Assembly (NCBI GenBank): GCA_963711375.1
Contig: CAVQDV010000005.1
Location: 310,001 to 374,000 of the forward strand
Direction of reading: 5' to 3'
DNA from: CAVQDV01 sp963711375
GTDB taxonomy: Bacteria > Pseudomonadota > Gammaproteobacteria > Coxiellales > Coxiellaceae
Length of the DNA stretch: 64,000 nucleotides
In this document: positions 43,123 to 50,620 of the stretch, piece after piece
Numbering within the stretch: position 1 is the stretch's first letter
Layout of the letters: each line of letters opens with the position of its first letter
Program-made: the position numbers and the translations under genes
The notes under the pieces: model-generated
Databases searched by the model: none
What the model was told of the DNA's origin: nothing
What the model saw: only the letters and a program-made list of their open reading frames with translations

Positions 43123-43381
43123 AATATACCTCTATTAATTTTATTTTTTTATCCACTGACCAACAGCAAACATATGTCGGCCTTCCTTTCGTCAAATGGC
43201 AATGCCTTTTATCTTCATTCTTTTTTCCAGCCAACTTGCCACAATGAGGCCAGCCAGGACCCGGTGTTGGTCCGTTTTGCTATAAATCTTTCACAAGCAA
43301 CCGCAATGCATCTTTCGCCCTTTGGCTCAGCATTTGCACTTGACCACCTGCTTTTCGAGTAAATTCAACTTTCCATATCAT
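43091..43381 (-). pseudogene. RelE-like toxin with an internal amber codon
   Basis: From the ATG at 43379-43381 the reverse strand reads MIWKVEFTRKAGGQVQMLSQ, RAKDALRLLVKDL, then TAG (43280-43282), then QNGPTPGPGWPHCGKLAGKK, NEDKRHCHLTKGRPTYVCCW and EVYYVGTHEKAPY. Both parts align with one toxin of about 96 residues. The single stop at codon 34 inactivates it unless suppressed. It overlaps the antitoxin start. Confidence 0.75.
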
Positions 43382-43392
43382 ATAGAATAAAT

Positions 43393-43413
43393 ATATGTCA
43401 AAAATAGACATAT
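43393..43413. promoter_or_regulatory. Palindrome upstream of the toxin-antitoxin pair, likely operator
   Basis: ATATGTC and GACATAT flank AAAAATA, directly upstream of the toxin start at 43381. A further ATATGTC lies inside the toxin frame at 43173-43179. Autoregulatory antitoxins bind such sites; binding here is inference. Confidence 0.45.
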
Positions 43414-43521
43414 GTCAAATCTAAATCTTCTCAGGGTACTAGTGGTCCAGTGAAATCCGGCGGAAATTACCATTCGTTTGGGCTAAGCCAGCTCAAGAGG
43501 TAATTTTTGCAACACCAGATC

Positions 43522-43600
43522 CGGGTTCTGTGGAAGAACCGACAAAAATGGCCTGTTTTTGAATTACTTCTGAAATTACATGGACTTGTAAAGTCATCCC
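43522..43600. repeat. Inverted repeat A, right arm, outer segment
   Basis: This is the reverse complement of 40745-40824 (GGGTTCTG...AAGTCATCCC), with about four mismatches. It directly abuts repeat B copy 2, which begins at 43600. Confidence 0.8.
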
Positions 43601-43682
43601 GACTCAATAAAATGCAATCTATTGTTTTAAATACAAAAATTTAAAAGCTCTTCAGGTAGCTATGCTACTTGTTATACCAATT
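43600..43682. repeat. Repeat B, copy 2 (direct), overlapping the end of the carotenoid oxygenase gene
   Basis: It matches 38935-39017 in the same orientation. The stop codon and last few codons (WYNK) of the oxygenase gene at 43665-45050 lie inside this repeat, so its insertion probably replaced the original 3' end. Confidence 0.8.
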
Positions 43683-45050
43683 ACCATGAAAACCATTGGG
43701 TACTCGATGGGGTAGTTGAATAATGGCTAAAGCTTCTTTGTTAATATTCATTGCATCCAGAATATATAAATCGCTGGTATCTCGCGCGGCATCATATACG
43801 ACAGTTAAAATAAAACCATCGCCTTCTTCGCTATGCTCCTGTCGAGGAACAAATATAGGTTCGCTCGGATTATTACCCCCTCCAAATTCTCGAATATTTT
43901 GTCTTTGATTTTTAAGATCATAATGAATGATAGCATCGAATCCTTCATCCAGATTTTTTGGATTTGTGCTGGCTATGGCGAATCCATGTCTATAGGGTAA
44001 GCCTGTAAATCGCTCATCAAAACGTGGAAATTCAGTCGTCATTGAATCCAAGCGTTTTTCAGTAAGCTTTTTATGTTTTAAATCCATAACCCATTGTGTG
44101 AGCTGGGCTGGAAAATCGGCTGAAGAAGTGACTTTTCCAAGAGCATCTGGAAACATGTTCGCGCGCTGGTACTTCATTCCATCTAGGATTATGCGGTCGC
44201 CTTCTTGATAAGCATTCATAAAATGATAGGCATGAAATGCATCTGTACTAAACCAAATAATGTCTTTCTCGGTACCATTGCGCGGCATTATTCCGATATG
44301 TGCGCCTTTATCTGGCTCCCACATAATCAATGATTTCCCCTCTTGAACACGTTCAAGATTAATGGTGAGTGGAAATATAGGAAAAATGACATAATCCTTT
44401 GTGATAAAAAAATCATGAAGAAAACTACAATAAGGCACACGAATAGTTTCGGCTTTGGTAATTTTCCCTTCGCGATTAATAATATAATAAATAATATCGC
44501 TTGAGCCAGCCTTATAGGCATAATTATGCATTTCACCCGTCCTTGCATCAAAATGCGGGTGAGCACTCATTTGTGGGATTTGGCCGTAATAGTCCCATTC
44601 TCCTTTGGTATTTAAATCTAGAGGGCTAATTTCGATAGGAGTCGCGCCTTCTTGAAGAGCCAGTAATTTTCCAGCATGAAAAATGATATTAGTATTAGCG
44701 GTATTATGAGATATTTCAAGAGCACCAGATTTTTGAATCGTTGGATCACTGAAACTTTTAAAGACCACTTTTCCTATTTTACGTTCATGCAGAAATCTTT
44801 CAGTATAAATCCATCGATTGGAATAACTCACATTGCCATTGCTGATGGTAAATGCATGAAGCATTCCATCACCTTCAAACCAGTGTTTGGAATCATCAGG
44901 AAATTGCGGGTTTGGTCCGTTGCGGTAAAGCACGCCATTCAATTCTGTTGGAATTTCGCCCTGAATTTTGGTGATTTTAGGAAAATTTCCTTCTAAAGTC
45001 CAAGAAGCAAAATTGCCTTGGGTAAATTTATTAATGGTATTCACGTTCAT
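43665..45050 (-). CDS. Carotenoid oxygenase (RPE65/CCD/lignostilbene dioxygenase family)
   Basis: This 461-residue protein matches the beta-propeller iron dioxygenases that cleave a double bond in carotenoids, apocarotenoids or stilbenes. Family landmarks are LNGVLYRNGPNPQF near the N-terminus, WFEGDGMLHAF, and the four Fe-binding His regions: SAHPHFDARTG, CSFLHDFFITKDY, AFHAYHFMNAYQEGD and the terminal VPNGFHGNW. It looks complete. The start overlaps the PadR stop (ATGA). No carotenoid synthesis gene is nearby, so the substrate may be acquired from the surroundings or host. Confidence 0.92.
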   Translation of the reverse strand: MNVNTINKFTQGNFASWTLEGNFPKITKIQGEIPTELNGVLYRNGPNPQFPDDSKHWFEGDGMLHAFTISNGNVSYSNRWIYTERFLHERKIGKVVFKSFSDPTIQKSGALEISHNTANTNIIFHAGKLLALQEGATPIEISPLDLNTKGEWDYYGQIPQMSAHPHFDARTGEMHNYAYKAGSSDIIYYIINREGKITKAETIRVPYCSFLHDFFITKDYVIFPIFPLTINLERVQEGKSLIMWEPDKGAHIGIMPRNGTEKDIIWFSTDAFHAYHFMNAYQEGDRIILDGMKYQRANMFPDALGKVTSSADFPAQLTQWVMDLKHKKLTEKRLDSMTTEFPRFDERFTGLPYRHGFAIASTNPKNLDEGFDAIIHYDLKNQRQNIREFGGGNNPSEPIFVPRQEHSEEGDGFILTVVYDAARDTSDLYILDAMNINKEALAIIQLPHRVPNGFHGNWYNK

Positions 45051-45619
45051 AGGTTCTCCGAAATTTTATTTTTGCCGTATTTTTTGATTAAATTGATGGA
45101 CTCTTTGCACCATTCAAGCTCTGATTCAACTTTTTTAACACCTGATCTCACTGTTAGTAGAAAATATACCGGTCGAATTTTTTTCTTTACCATTTCAGTC
45201 AGTTTTTTTTCTGTTTCTTGATAAAAACTCAGGCGTTTTTTACACATTTCTGCATGCTTTTGAATATGCCTTATTGATATTTCAGGCTCCATCTGTTGAC
45301 CATAAAACAGTTTCAATAATAATTCATTTCTAACTGGATAATATTCCGGATCTGACAGTAGCCACTGCTGTAATTTTTTTCGTCCAAGCTTTGTGAGTGA
45401 ATACACGTTTCGAGGTTTTGCGCCTACGGTTTCATTCGAACAGGACACTAATTTCGCTGAAGTCAGCTTGGCCAACGTCGGGTATATCTGACCATTACTT
45501 TCTGTCCAAAAGTAGTTAGTCGTTTCGGACATCATTTTCTTAATTTCATATCCGGACATGGGTTCAATGCTTAGTGCTCCCAGAATAGCGTATTGCGTTT
45601 TGTTGCCTTTATTCATCAT
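45047..45619 (-). CDS. PadR-family transcriptional regulator
   Basis: This 190-residue protein has an N-terminal winged helix-turn-helix (YAILGALSIEPMSGYEIKKM; FWTESNGQIYPTLAKLTSAK) and a C-terminal coiled-coil dimerisation domain. PadR proteins typically repress detoxification genes and respond to phenolic or drug-like ligands. Its stop overlaps the carotenoid oxygenase start, so the regulator most likely controls its own operon. This matches a role for the oxygenase on an aromatic or stilbene-like compound as well as carotenoids. Confidence 0.9.
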   Translation of the reverse strand: MMNKGNKTQYAILGALSIEPMSGYEIKKMMSETTNYFWTESNGQIYPTLAKLTSAKLVSCSNETVGAKPRNVYSLTKLGRKKLQQWLLSDPEYYPVRNELLLKLFYGQQMEPEISIRHIQKHAEMCKKRLSFYQETEKKLTEMVKKKIRPVYFLLTVRSGVKKVESELEWCKESINLIKKYGKNKISENL

Positions 45620-45778
45620 TTCCTCTACAATATGTCTTTCAGACTCATTTTGGGATAGTACAATTTTTAGCCTCTGATGTCAACAGCTCAAGCCTTATTT
45701 GTAGCCCCCGAACGCTTTCAGCATAATGAGACTCTGTTATATCCAGTATATTTTCGAACTTGAGGAGATGAAATTATC

Positions 45779-46843
45779 ATGAATTTAGACGCCATAGCGG
45801 ATCATTTCCGCTTATTTTCAAATATTCAAAGCTCACCGATCTATGCGGCTTTAGCAGGATTTGTAGCTACTCAGCCTCAGATATTACAAGCTATCAATAT
45901 TGTGCCCGTAAAAAATTCGCCTCGTACAGTTTTGTTTGCTGCGGTGCATGCTCTTCTTCTGAAAGGAATACAGCATCCATTAGCGGATTTTTACCCCACC
46001 TTAAATGGAAAAAAGACATTAAATGACGAAAACCGTTCCGAGCTTTGTGCAGATTTCCTGGATTTCTTTACTCGATATCAAGCAGAACTGAAACCTTATT
46101 TTCTCAAAACTACTCAAACGAACGAACCTAAACGAAGTGCAGCATTGCTACCTGCCTTCTCTGAGATCATCAAAAGAGAAAAAAATAATACCTTTTCCCT
46201 GATAGAAATTGGTACAAGCGCTGGATTCTTATTAAACGTCGATAAATATTCCTATAAATTAAACGATTTCCTTCTTGGGGATGTTGGCCAACACGAGCCA
46301 TTTTCAACAGAATGGCGAGGAAATCTTCCGACAAATTTGAAAAATTCATTTATTCATATTGAAAATAAAATTGGTATCGATATTAATCCCCTCAATATAG
46401 AAGACCCAGAGCTTAGACTGTGGTTAAAAGCATTGATCTGGCCCGAATCTGTTAATCGTTTAAAAACTTTTGACGTGGCGTGCCAAATATTCGAAGAAAA
46501 TAAAGACAATATCACGATGCTAAAAGGAACCCTAGATGATTACGTCGATCAAATACTTTCGATTTGTTCAAAAAGCCATATTCTCTGCTTCTTAGCCGTT
46601 TGGGTTTTATATCAGCTCAGCGAAGATGAAAAAAGAAAAATTAATGAAACCTTTAGTTTTCTAGCTAAATCTACTGATAAAAAAATTTATTTTATCCTTG
46701 ATGATTGGGAAGTTACAGCACTAACCGAAGCCAATACAATTATTCTGCGAGAATTTGACTCACAGGGGAATTATACCGACCAAAAGCTTGCTGAAACTCA
46801 TCATCATGGAACTTGGGTTAATAGCTTGCTACCAAAACATTAA
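45779..46843 (+). CDS. DUF2332 family protein
   Basis: This 354-residue protein matches DUF2332 by its start (HFRLFSNIQSSPIYAALAGF), AAVHALLLKGIQHPLADFYP, and the SAM-methyltransferase-like segment SLIEIGTSAGFLLNVDKYSY. The C-terminal half contains ILCFLAVWVLYQLSEDEKRK and ends HHHGTWVNSLLP. The Rossmann-like core suggests a methyltransferase fold; activity is unproven. It has a good AGGAGATG ribosome binding site and stands alone. Confidence 0.8.
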   Translation: MNLDAIADHFRLFSNIQSSPIYAALAGFVATQPQILQAINIVPVKNSPRTVLFAAVHALLLKGIQHPLADFYPTLNGKKTLNDENRSELCADFLDFFTRYQAELKPYFLKTTQTNEPKRSAALLPAFSEIIKREKNNTFSLIEIGTSAGFLLNVDKYSYKLNDFLLGDVGQHEPFSTEWRGNLPTNLKNSFIHIENKIGIDINPLNIEDPELRLWLKALIWPESVNRLKTFDVACQIFEENKDNITMLKGTLDDYVDQILSICSKSHILCFLAVWVLYQLSEDEKRKINETFSFLAKSTDKKIYFILDDWEVTALTEANTIILREFDSQGNYTDQKLAETHHHGTWVNSLLPKH

Positions 46844-46855
46844 TTCTTCGCGCCA

Positions 46856-47218
46856 CTACGATTTTTTTAGTTTATAAAATTCGTTAACATCAAAAGATGG
46901 AGTTGCAGCAGAAATATAAATTAAGCGATCATCACCTGTATTTCGAATTCCATGCTTGGCATTTGAGGGCACATAAGCAATATCACCTTCATGGATGCAT
47001 TTTTCCTCATCACCAATAATCATTATCCCAGTTCCTTGAATAATAATATAAGCTTGCTCAGCTTCATGTGAGTGTAACTCTTGGCCTCCCTGCTGGGAAA
47101 CTTCGACCCAGGTAATAAGCATATTGGCTTCTTTAACCTGGGATTTATCCAAAAGAATGTGCGAATTTACCCCACCTTTCGAATTGATAATACTCTCAGA
47201 TTTATTTTTTAAGTACAT
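46856..47218 (-). CDS. Cupin-domain protein
   Basis: This 120-residue single cupin carries motif 1 ELHSHEAEQAYIIIQGTG and motif 2 YVPSNAKHGIRNTGDD. Together they supply the usual His/Glu metal ligands. The fold could bind a small ligand or act as a dioxygenase, isomerase or sensor. The stop lies 12 bp from the convergent DUF2332 gene. Confidence 0.8.
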   Translation of the reverse strand: MYLKNKSESIINSKGGVNSHILLDKSQVKEANMLITWVEVSQQGGQELHSHEAEQAYIIIQGTGIMIIGDEEKCIHEGDIAYVPSNAKHGIRNTGDDRLIYISAATPSFDVNEFYKLKKS

Positions 47219-47364
47219 GTTGAACCACCCTTAAGTTAAAAAGTATTTTCTCATTATATTCATTCAGGAGTAAAAAAGCATCGTCCGCTTATTAAACAGC
47301 GATAGAACGGCTGCATGCGTTTATTGCGCTCCGGATGAGTTACGTCATAATTTTAGACAATTTA

Positions 47365-48258
47365 TCACATAAGTTTCTCGATGATGCGGGCAATTTCGAT
47401 TTCGCCTTCATCGATTTTTGCATGATCCTCAAAAGTCCACGCGACGGAAAGCATGGTTTTGCAAAAGGCCCAGGCTTTAATTCTTTGCGCATCAAAGGGG
47501 AGTTCTTCAATGAGAATACTCAAGCGTCTTTCAATAATTTTAGAAAGGGACCGATCATTTGGAAAACAATCATAAGGATTAAAAATCATGGATCCAACCT
47601 CAAATACGGGGTCACCAATATAACCATGAGGATCAATTACCTTCCAAGTATCACCACTAAGCAAAATATTATCATGATGTAGATCACCATGAAGAACAAC
47701 GTCTTGACTACGATCCATGGTTAATTCACAAAACCAAGATTCTGCCTTTGATAATAATCGCTTATCAACGTGCTTTTGCAAAATAAATAGAGTTTTAACG
47801 AACTCAGATAAATGTTTAAATTCGTATTTTTTGTGTTGGTGCAGCTGTATTTCTCGGATGGTTTGACAAATGATCCGCGTGGCTTCGTCATCCCTACCCA
47901 TTTCGACCAATTTTTTTAGCGAATTTCCAGGGTAAAGTCTTTCCATCAAAATCATATGTTGCTCATGGTCAAAGGCCACAATTTTAGGCGCTGTCTTGGT
48001 AAAACATTCAAGACAATTCGCTTCATTCAGAATACCCCTATTTTCAGGCGCTATTTTGATGATTGCGGATTCGCCGGTTTCCAACATTTCTACAAGACCG
48101 ACAAAATGATAGGTAAGCCCTGGCATTACTTCCAAAAAACGAAAATTCCATCTCTCAGATAAGAAGAGTAATTGAGAAGGCAAGGCCTTGAGCCAGGATT
48201 CCCCAGTTTTCCCAAAAATATCATGCACATTCGAAACAAAAATTGGATTTAGCTGCAT
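47365..48258 (-). CDS. Aminoglycoside 6-phosphotransferase-like kinase (APH(6)/hydroxyurea kinase family)
   Basis: This 297-residue protein has a kinase-type Brenner motif VVLHGDLHHDNILLSG (catalytic Asp) and the metal-binding WKVIDPHGYIGDPVFEVG, both characteristic of the APH(6)/streptomycin 6-kinase group. The N-terminal lobe contains SAIIKIAPENRG with the ATP-binding Lys. Substrate could be streptomycin-like or another alcohol; resistance is inference. It is chromosomal and not next to any recognisable integron or transposon. Confidence 0.8.
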   Translation of the reverse strand: MQLNPIFVSNVHDIFGKTGESWLKALPSQLLFLSERWNFRFLEVMPGLTYHFVGLVEMLETGESAIIKIAPENRGILNEANCLECFTKTAPKIVAFDHEQHMILMERLYPGNSLKKLVEMGRDDEATRIICQTIREIQLHQHKKYEFKHLSEFVKTLFILQKHVDKRLLSKAESWFCELTMDRSQDVVLHGDLHHDNILLSGDTWKVIDPHGYIGDPVFEVGSMIFNPYDCFPNDRSLSKIIERRLSILIEELPFDAQRIKAWAFCKTMLSVAWTFEDHAKIDEGEIEIARIIEKLM

Positions 48259-48355
48259 AGAGGTTTTCCATCAAAATTTTGGCTTTCATTATTCCCCAGA
48301 AAACAAGCTCTAGCAAGAAGCATCAGCAGTTCTCATTGTGAGGTTCGTCATGCAA

Positions 48356-48440
48356 CTGTCATCCTGAGCAAAGCGAAGGATCCCCAGTTTCTAGCTTTTT
48401 GCCTTTAGATGGAAATCCTTCGCTTTTCTCCGGATGACAG
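48356..48440. repeat. Long imperfect stem-loop
   Basis: CTGTCATCCTGAGCAAAGCG + AAGGAT (48356-48381) pairs with ATCCTTCGCTTTTCTCCGGA + TGACAG (48415-48440) with a few mismatches, around a 33-nt loop. The TCATCCTGAGC...GCGAAGGATC motif is of the kind found as dispersed repeats in many proteobacteria. It lies in the divergent gap between the APH gene and GNAT debris. Confidence 0.7.
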
Positions 48441-48536
48441 CCAAAATGAGTTGCTGAAGAAGCATGAAAATCTAGCTAAGGTTGGAAATTTGTTATACTG
48501 TGGGACCGCATTACACAGAATAGCCAGAGCTTAAAA

Positions 48537-48700
48537 ATGAATAAAAATGAGAAAATAAAATTTCGCCTTGCCACCAAGGAAGACAGATCACTCATCAAAA
48601 CGTGGTGGACAAAACCACCTATCGTAGAATTTTGGGATAATAGCCCCAAGATGTGGCAAAACCTAGAAAATTATTTTCAAGGTGAAAAAGATCTTTTTGA
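48537..48700 (+). pseudogene. GNAT N-acetyltransferase, N-terminal fragment
   Basis: The ATG at 48537 starts MNKNEKIKFRLATKEDRSLI, then KTWWTKPPIVEFWDN and WQNLENYFQGEKDLFDY, matching the start of a GNAT acetyltransferase. From about 48700 the sequence switches to a different gene in opposite orientation, so the acetyl-CoA-binding core is missing. Confidence 0.55.
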
Positions 48701-48909
48701 TTATCAGCGGATTTCCAAATTCCGCCTTGACCTGCATGATAGCGATATAACATAGCATGCAATTGCAAGATGAGATTTTTCGATAAGGTCATATGCCGTG
48801 CGAATTCGTGGAGCCGCCTTAAGGTTTCCAATACCTGTGGTGTCTGCTGGAAATATAAAGTTTGTTTGCCTTGATATTCGCCAAGTGTTTTGAGAGTCGT
48901 TACCTCCAA
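48701..48909 (-). pseudogene. Fic-family protein fragment
   Basis: The reverse strand reads ETLRRLHEFA, then LILQLHAMLYRYHAGQGGIWK. This resembles the region before the catalytic motif of Fic proteins (LHRxL...aGxyR). The HPFxDGNGR motif is absent. It is joined to the GNAT fragment at about 48700. Assignment is tentative. Confidence 0.4.
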
Positions 48910-48922
48910 AAAAATTTGCTTA

Positions 48923-50056
48923 CTACGTGGTCAAATTAAGATTTTTCAGCCAAGGAATGAGCGATTTAATCGCCAAACCTTCTGGAAATGTTTTTTCACG
49001 CTTAAGGGTTTTCACTAGTTGAATACACTTGGCTTTCGGTAAGAAATTTGAAAAATGCTGGAAGGCTGGAGCGGGATTATCGTCCGCTGATTTAACTTCA
49101 ATAATATGGGTAGGTTTATTTTCTTGATGAATCAAGAAATCGATTTCTTTCCCATCTTTTGTGCGCAAATAATGTAGGCCAGTTTGGATGCCCGTAGTGT
49201 CCTCTAGAAAATGCAATTCTTTTAATAAAGCGCAAGCGACTATATTTTCTAAACGCGCACCCTCTTCCTCGGCGTAAGTGTGATCATAAAAATAAAATTT
49301 GGGTTCTTTGAGCAATGACCGAGCCACATTTTTCGAATAAGGGCTTACCCGAAAAATAATGTATAGATTTTCTAATAACTCCAACCAGCGCTTAACCGTA
49401 TTCGCATCTCGCTCAAGATCACGCGCTAAATTTGCATACGAAACAGTACTACCAACGCGCCCTTTCAGCAACAAAACGAGAGTATCTATGGCCTTAATAT
49501 CTCGAACACTTTGAAGGTCAATTAAATCCTGCCTTAAAATACTGTCCAGGTGACTGCGACGCCAACGACGATAATAGCTTGCTTCCCCTTTTAAAAAGGG
49601 CTCAGGAAAACCACTGCACTGCCAAAGCCTTTCAAAAATTTCATTCTCATCATGCCCGTCCCATAAACGATGAGCTTCTTTTAAATCGAGTGGGTGTAAA
49701 CGATATTGGAAATATCGACCGGCTAGGGAATCACCCGCCCGTCGATGTACATCAAGTCTCGCGCTGCCAGTGACCAATAATTTTGGAGGGATACCTTCTG
49801 TGTCGTAAATACCTTTCAGCCAACGTTTCCAACTGTTCATTTTGTGGAGCTCGTCGAAAATAATAAGTGATTTTTCGCGATTCCAACTTTTTTGCTTTAG
49901 CGCGAGCCGATCCTCGGCTGAATCATAATTGAAATAATCAAAGTCTTTATAAAGAAGCTTAGAGAGCGTGGTTTTCCCGCATTGTCGGGGTCCCATGACC
50001 AAAACAATTTTGTCCGCAAGGTCGGTATAAATATATTTTTTTAGGTAACGTTCCAT
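48923..50056 (-). CDS. AAA-type ATPase with DUF4143 C-terminus
   Basis: Walker A is VLVMGPRQCGKTTLSK and Walker B is SLIIFDELHKM, followed by sensor-like LLVTGSARLDVHRRAGDSLA, then GRYFQYRLHPL. The C-terminal part has the DUF4143 core, GKEIDFLIHQENKPTHIIEV + KSA (PD-(D/E)xK-like). I take MERYLKKYIYTDLADK at 50056 as start. It belongs to the same broad family as the ATPase at 17683-18843 but a different subgroup. Role unknown. Confidence 0.8.
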   Translation of the reverse strand: MERYLKKYIYTDLADKIVLVMGPRQCGKTTLSKLLYKDFDYFNYDSAEDRLALKQKSWNREKSLIIFDELHKMNSWKRWLKGIYDTEGIPPKLLVTGSARLDVHRRAGDSLAGRYFQYRLHPLDLKEAHRLWDGHDENEIFERLWQCSGFPEPFLKGEASYYRRWRRSHLDSILRQDLIDLQSVRDIKAIDTLVLLLKGRVGSTVSYANLARDLERDANTVKRWLELLENLYIIFRVSPYSKNVARSLLKEPKFYFYDHTYAEEEGARLENIVACALLKELHFLEDTTGIQTGLHYLRTKDGKEIDFLIHQENKPTHIIEVKSADDNPAPAFQHFSNFLPKAKCIQLVKTLKREKTFPEGLAIKSLIPWLKNLNLTT

Positions 50057-50253
50057 ATGGCTATTCTGACACAAATTCCGAAATAGTCAAGACCAAAACG
50101 GAATATGTGTCAGAATCGTCATTCGATCTGAGCTCGAGTATTCTCTTAAACATTACCAAAAAAGAACATTCAAGATAGCCGGCAATTTTACTGATAGGTT
50201 TGTTACACGGACGTCTGTTTCATATTTTCGAAAATTCCGCATGTCACAATAAT

Positions 50254-50499
50254 TTAATGCCCAGAGCCTCGACGCGATTTAAGTGCGGTACCGCTCTTTG
50301 TTTTTGATTTGCTTGGCTCAGCATTCATGGGAAAGCCTCTCTTTGGCGTTAAGGTTTTCAATAAAGTTTCAGCACTTTCAAAATAAAGGCGATCATCAGA
50401 CACTTCCTTATCTCCGGTTTCTAGATCATGCCAAGCCTCAATGAACTCCTGCGCCGCTTGCTCTTTCGATCCCACTTTAGCTTTAATAACTCGTTTCAT
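50254..50499 (-). pseudogene. Probable truncated antitoxin (TumA / HVO_A0114-like)
   Basis: The 81 codons begin MKRVIKAKVGSKEQAAQEFI and contain RLYFESAETLLKTLTPKR. This fits the N-terminus of MarR-like HVO_A0114 antitoxins just before their DNA-binding domain. The sequence then turns into a Lys/Ser-rich tail (NAEPSKSKTKSGTALKSRRG), as after a frameshift. The ATG overlaps the stop of the toxin remnant upstream (ATGA). A small intact gene cannot be excluded. Confidence 0.45.
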
Positions 50500-50605
50500 T
50501 TCTTTCCTCCACTATGCGTCGCCTTAATGTCATCTAGAAAATCTTCAATTAACCTTTTGACACTGGTAAATTCATATCGATATTCATCCTTTCCAAAATG
50601 CTTAT
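50496..50605 (-). pseudogene. TumE-like toxin, C-terminal remnant
   Basis: The reverse strand reads HKGDHKHFGKDEYRYEFTSV, then KRLIEDFLDDIKATHSGGKK and a stop that overlaps the next ATG. This resembles the C-terminus of TumE-family (DUF6516) toxins, whose genes precede HVO_A0114-type antitoxins. The 5' part is gone; the end of the giant LRR gene abuts it. Confidence 0.45.
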
Positions 50606-50620
50606 GATCACCCTTGTGGC

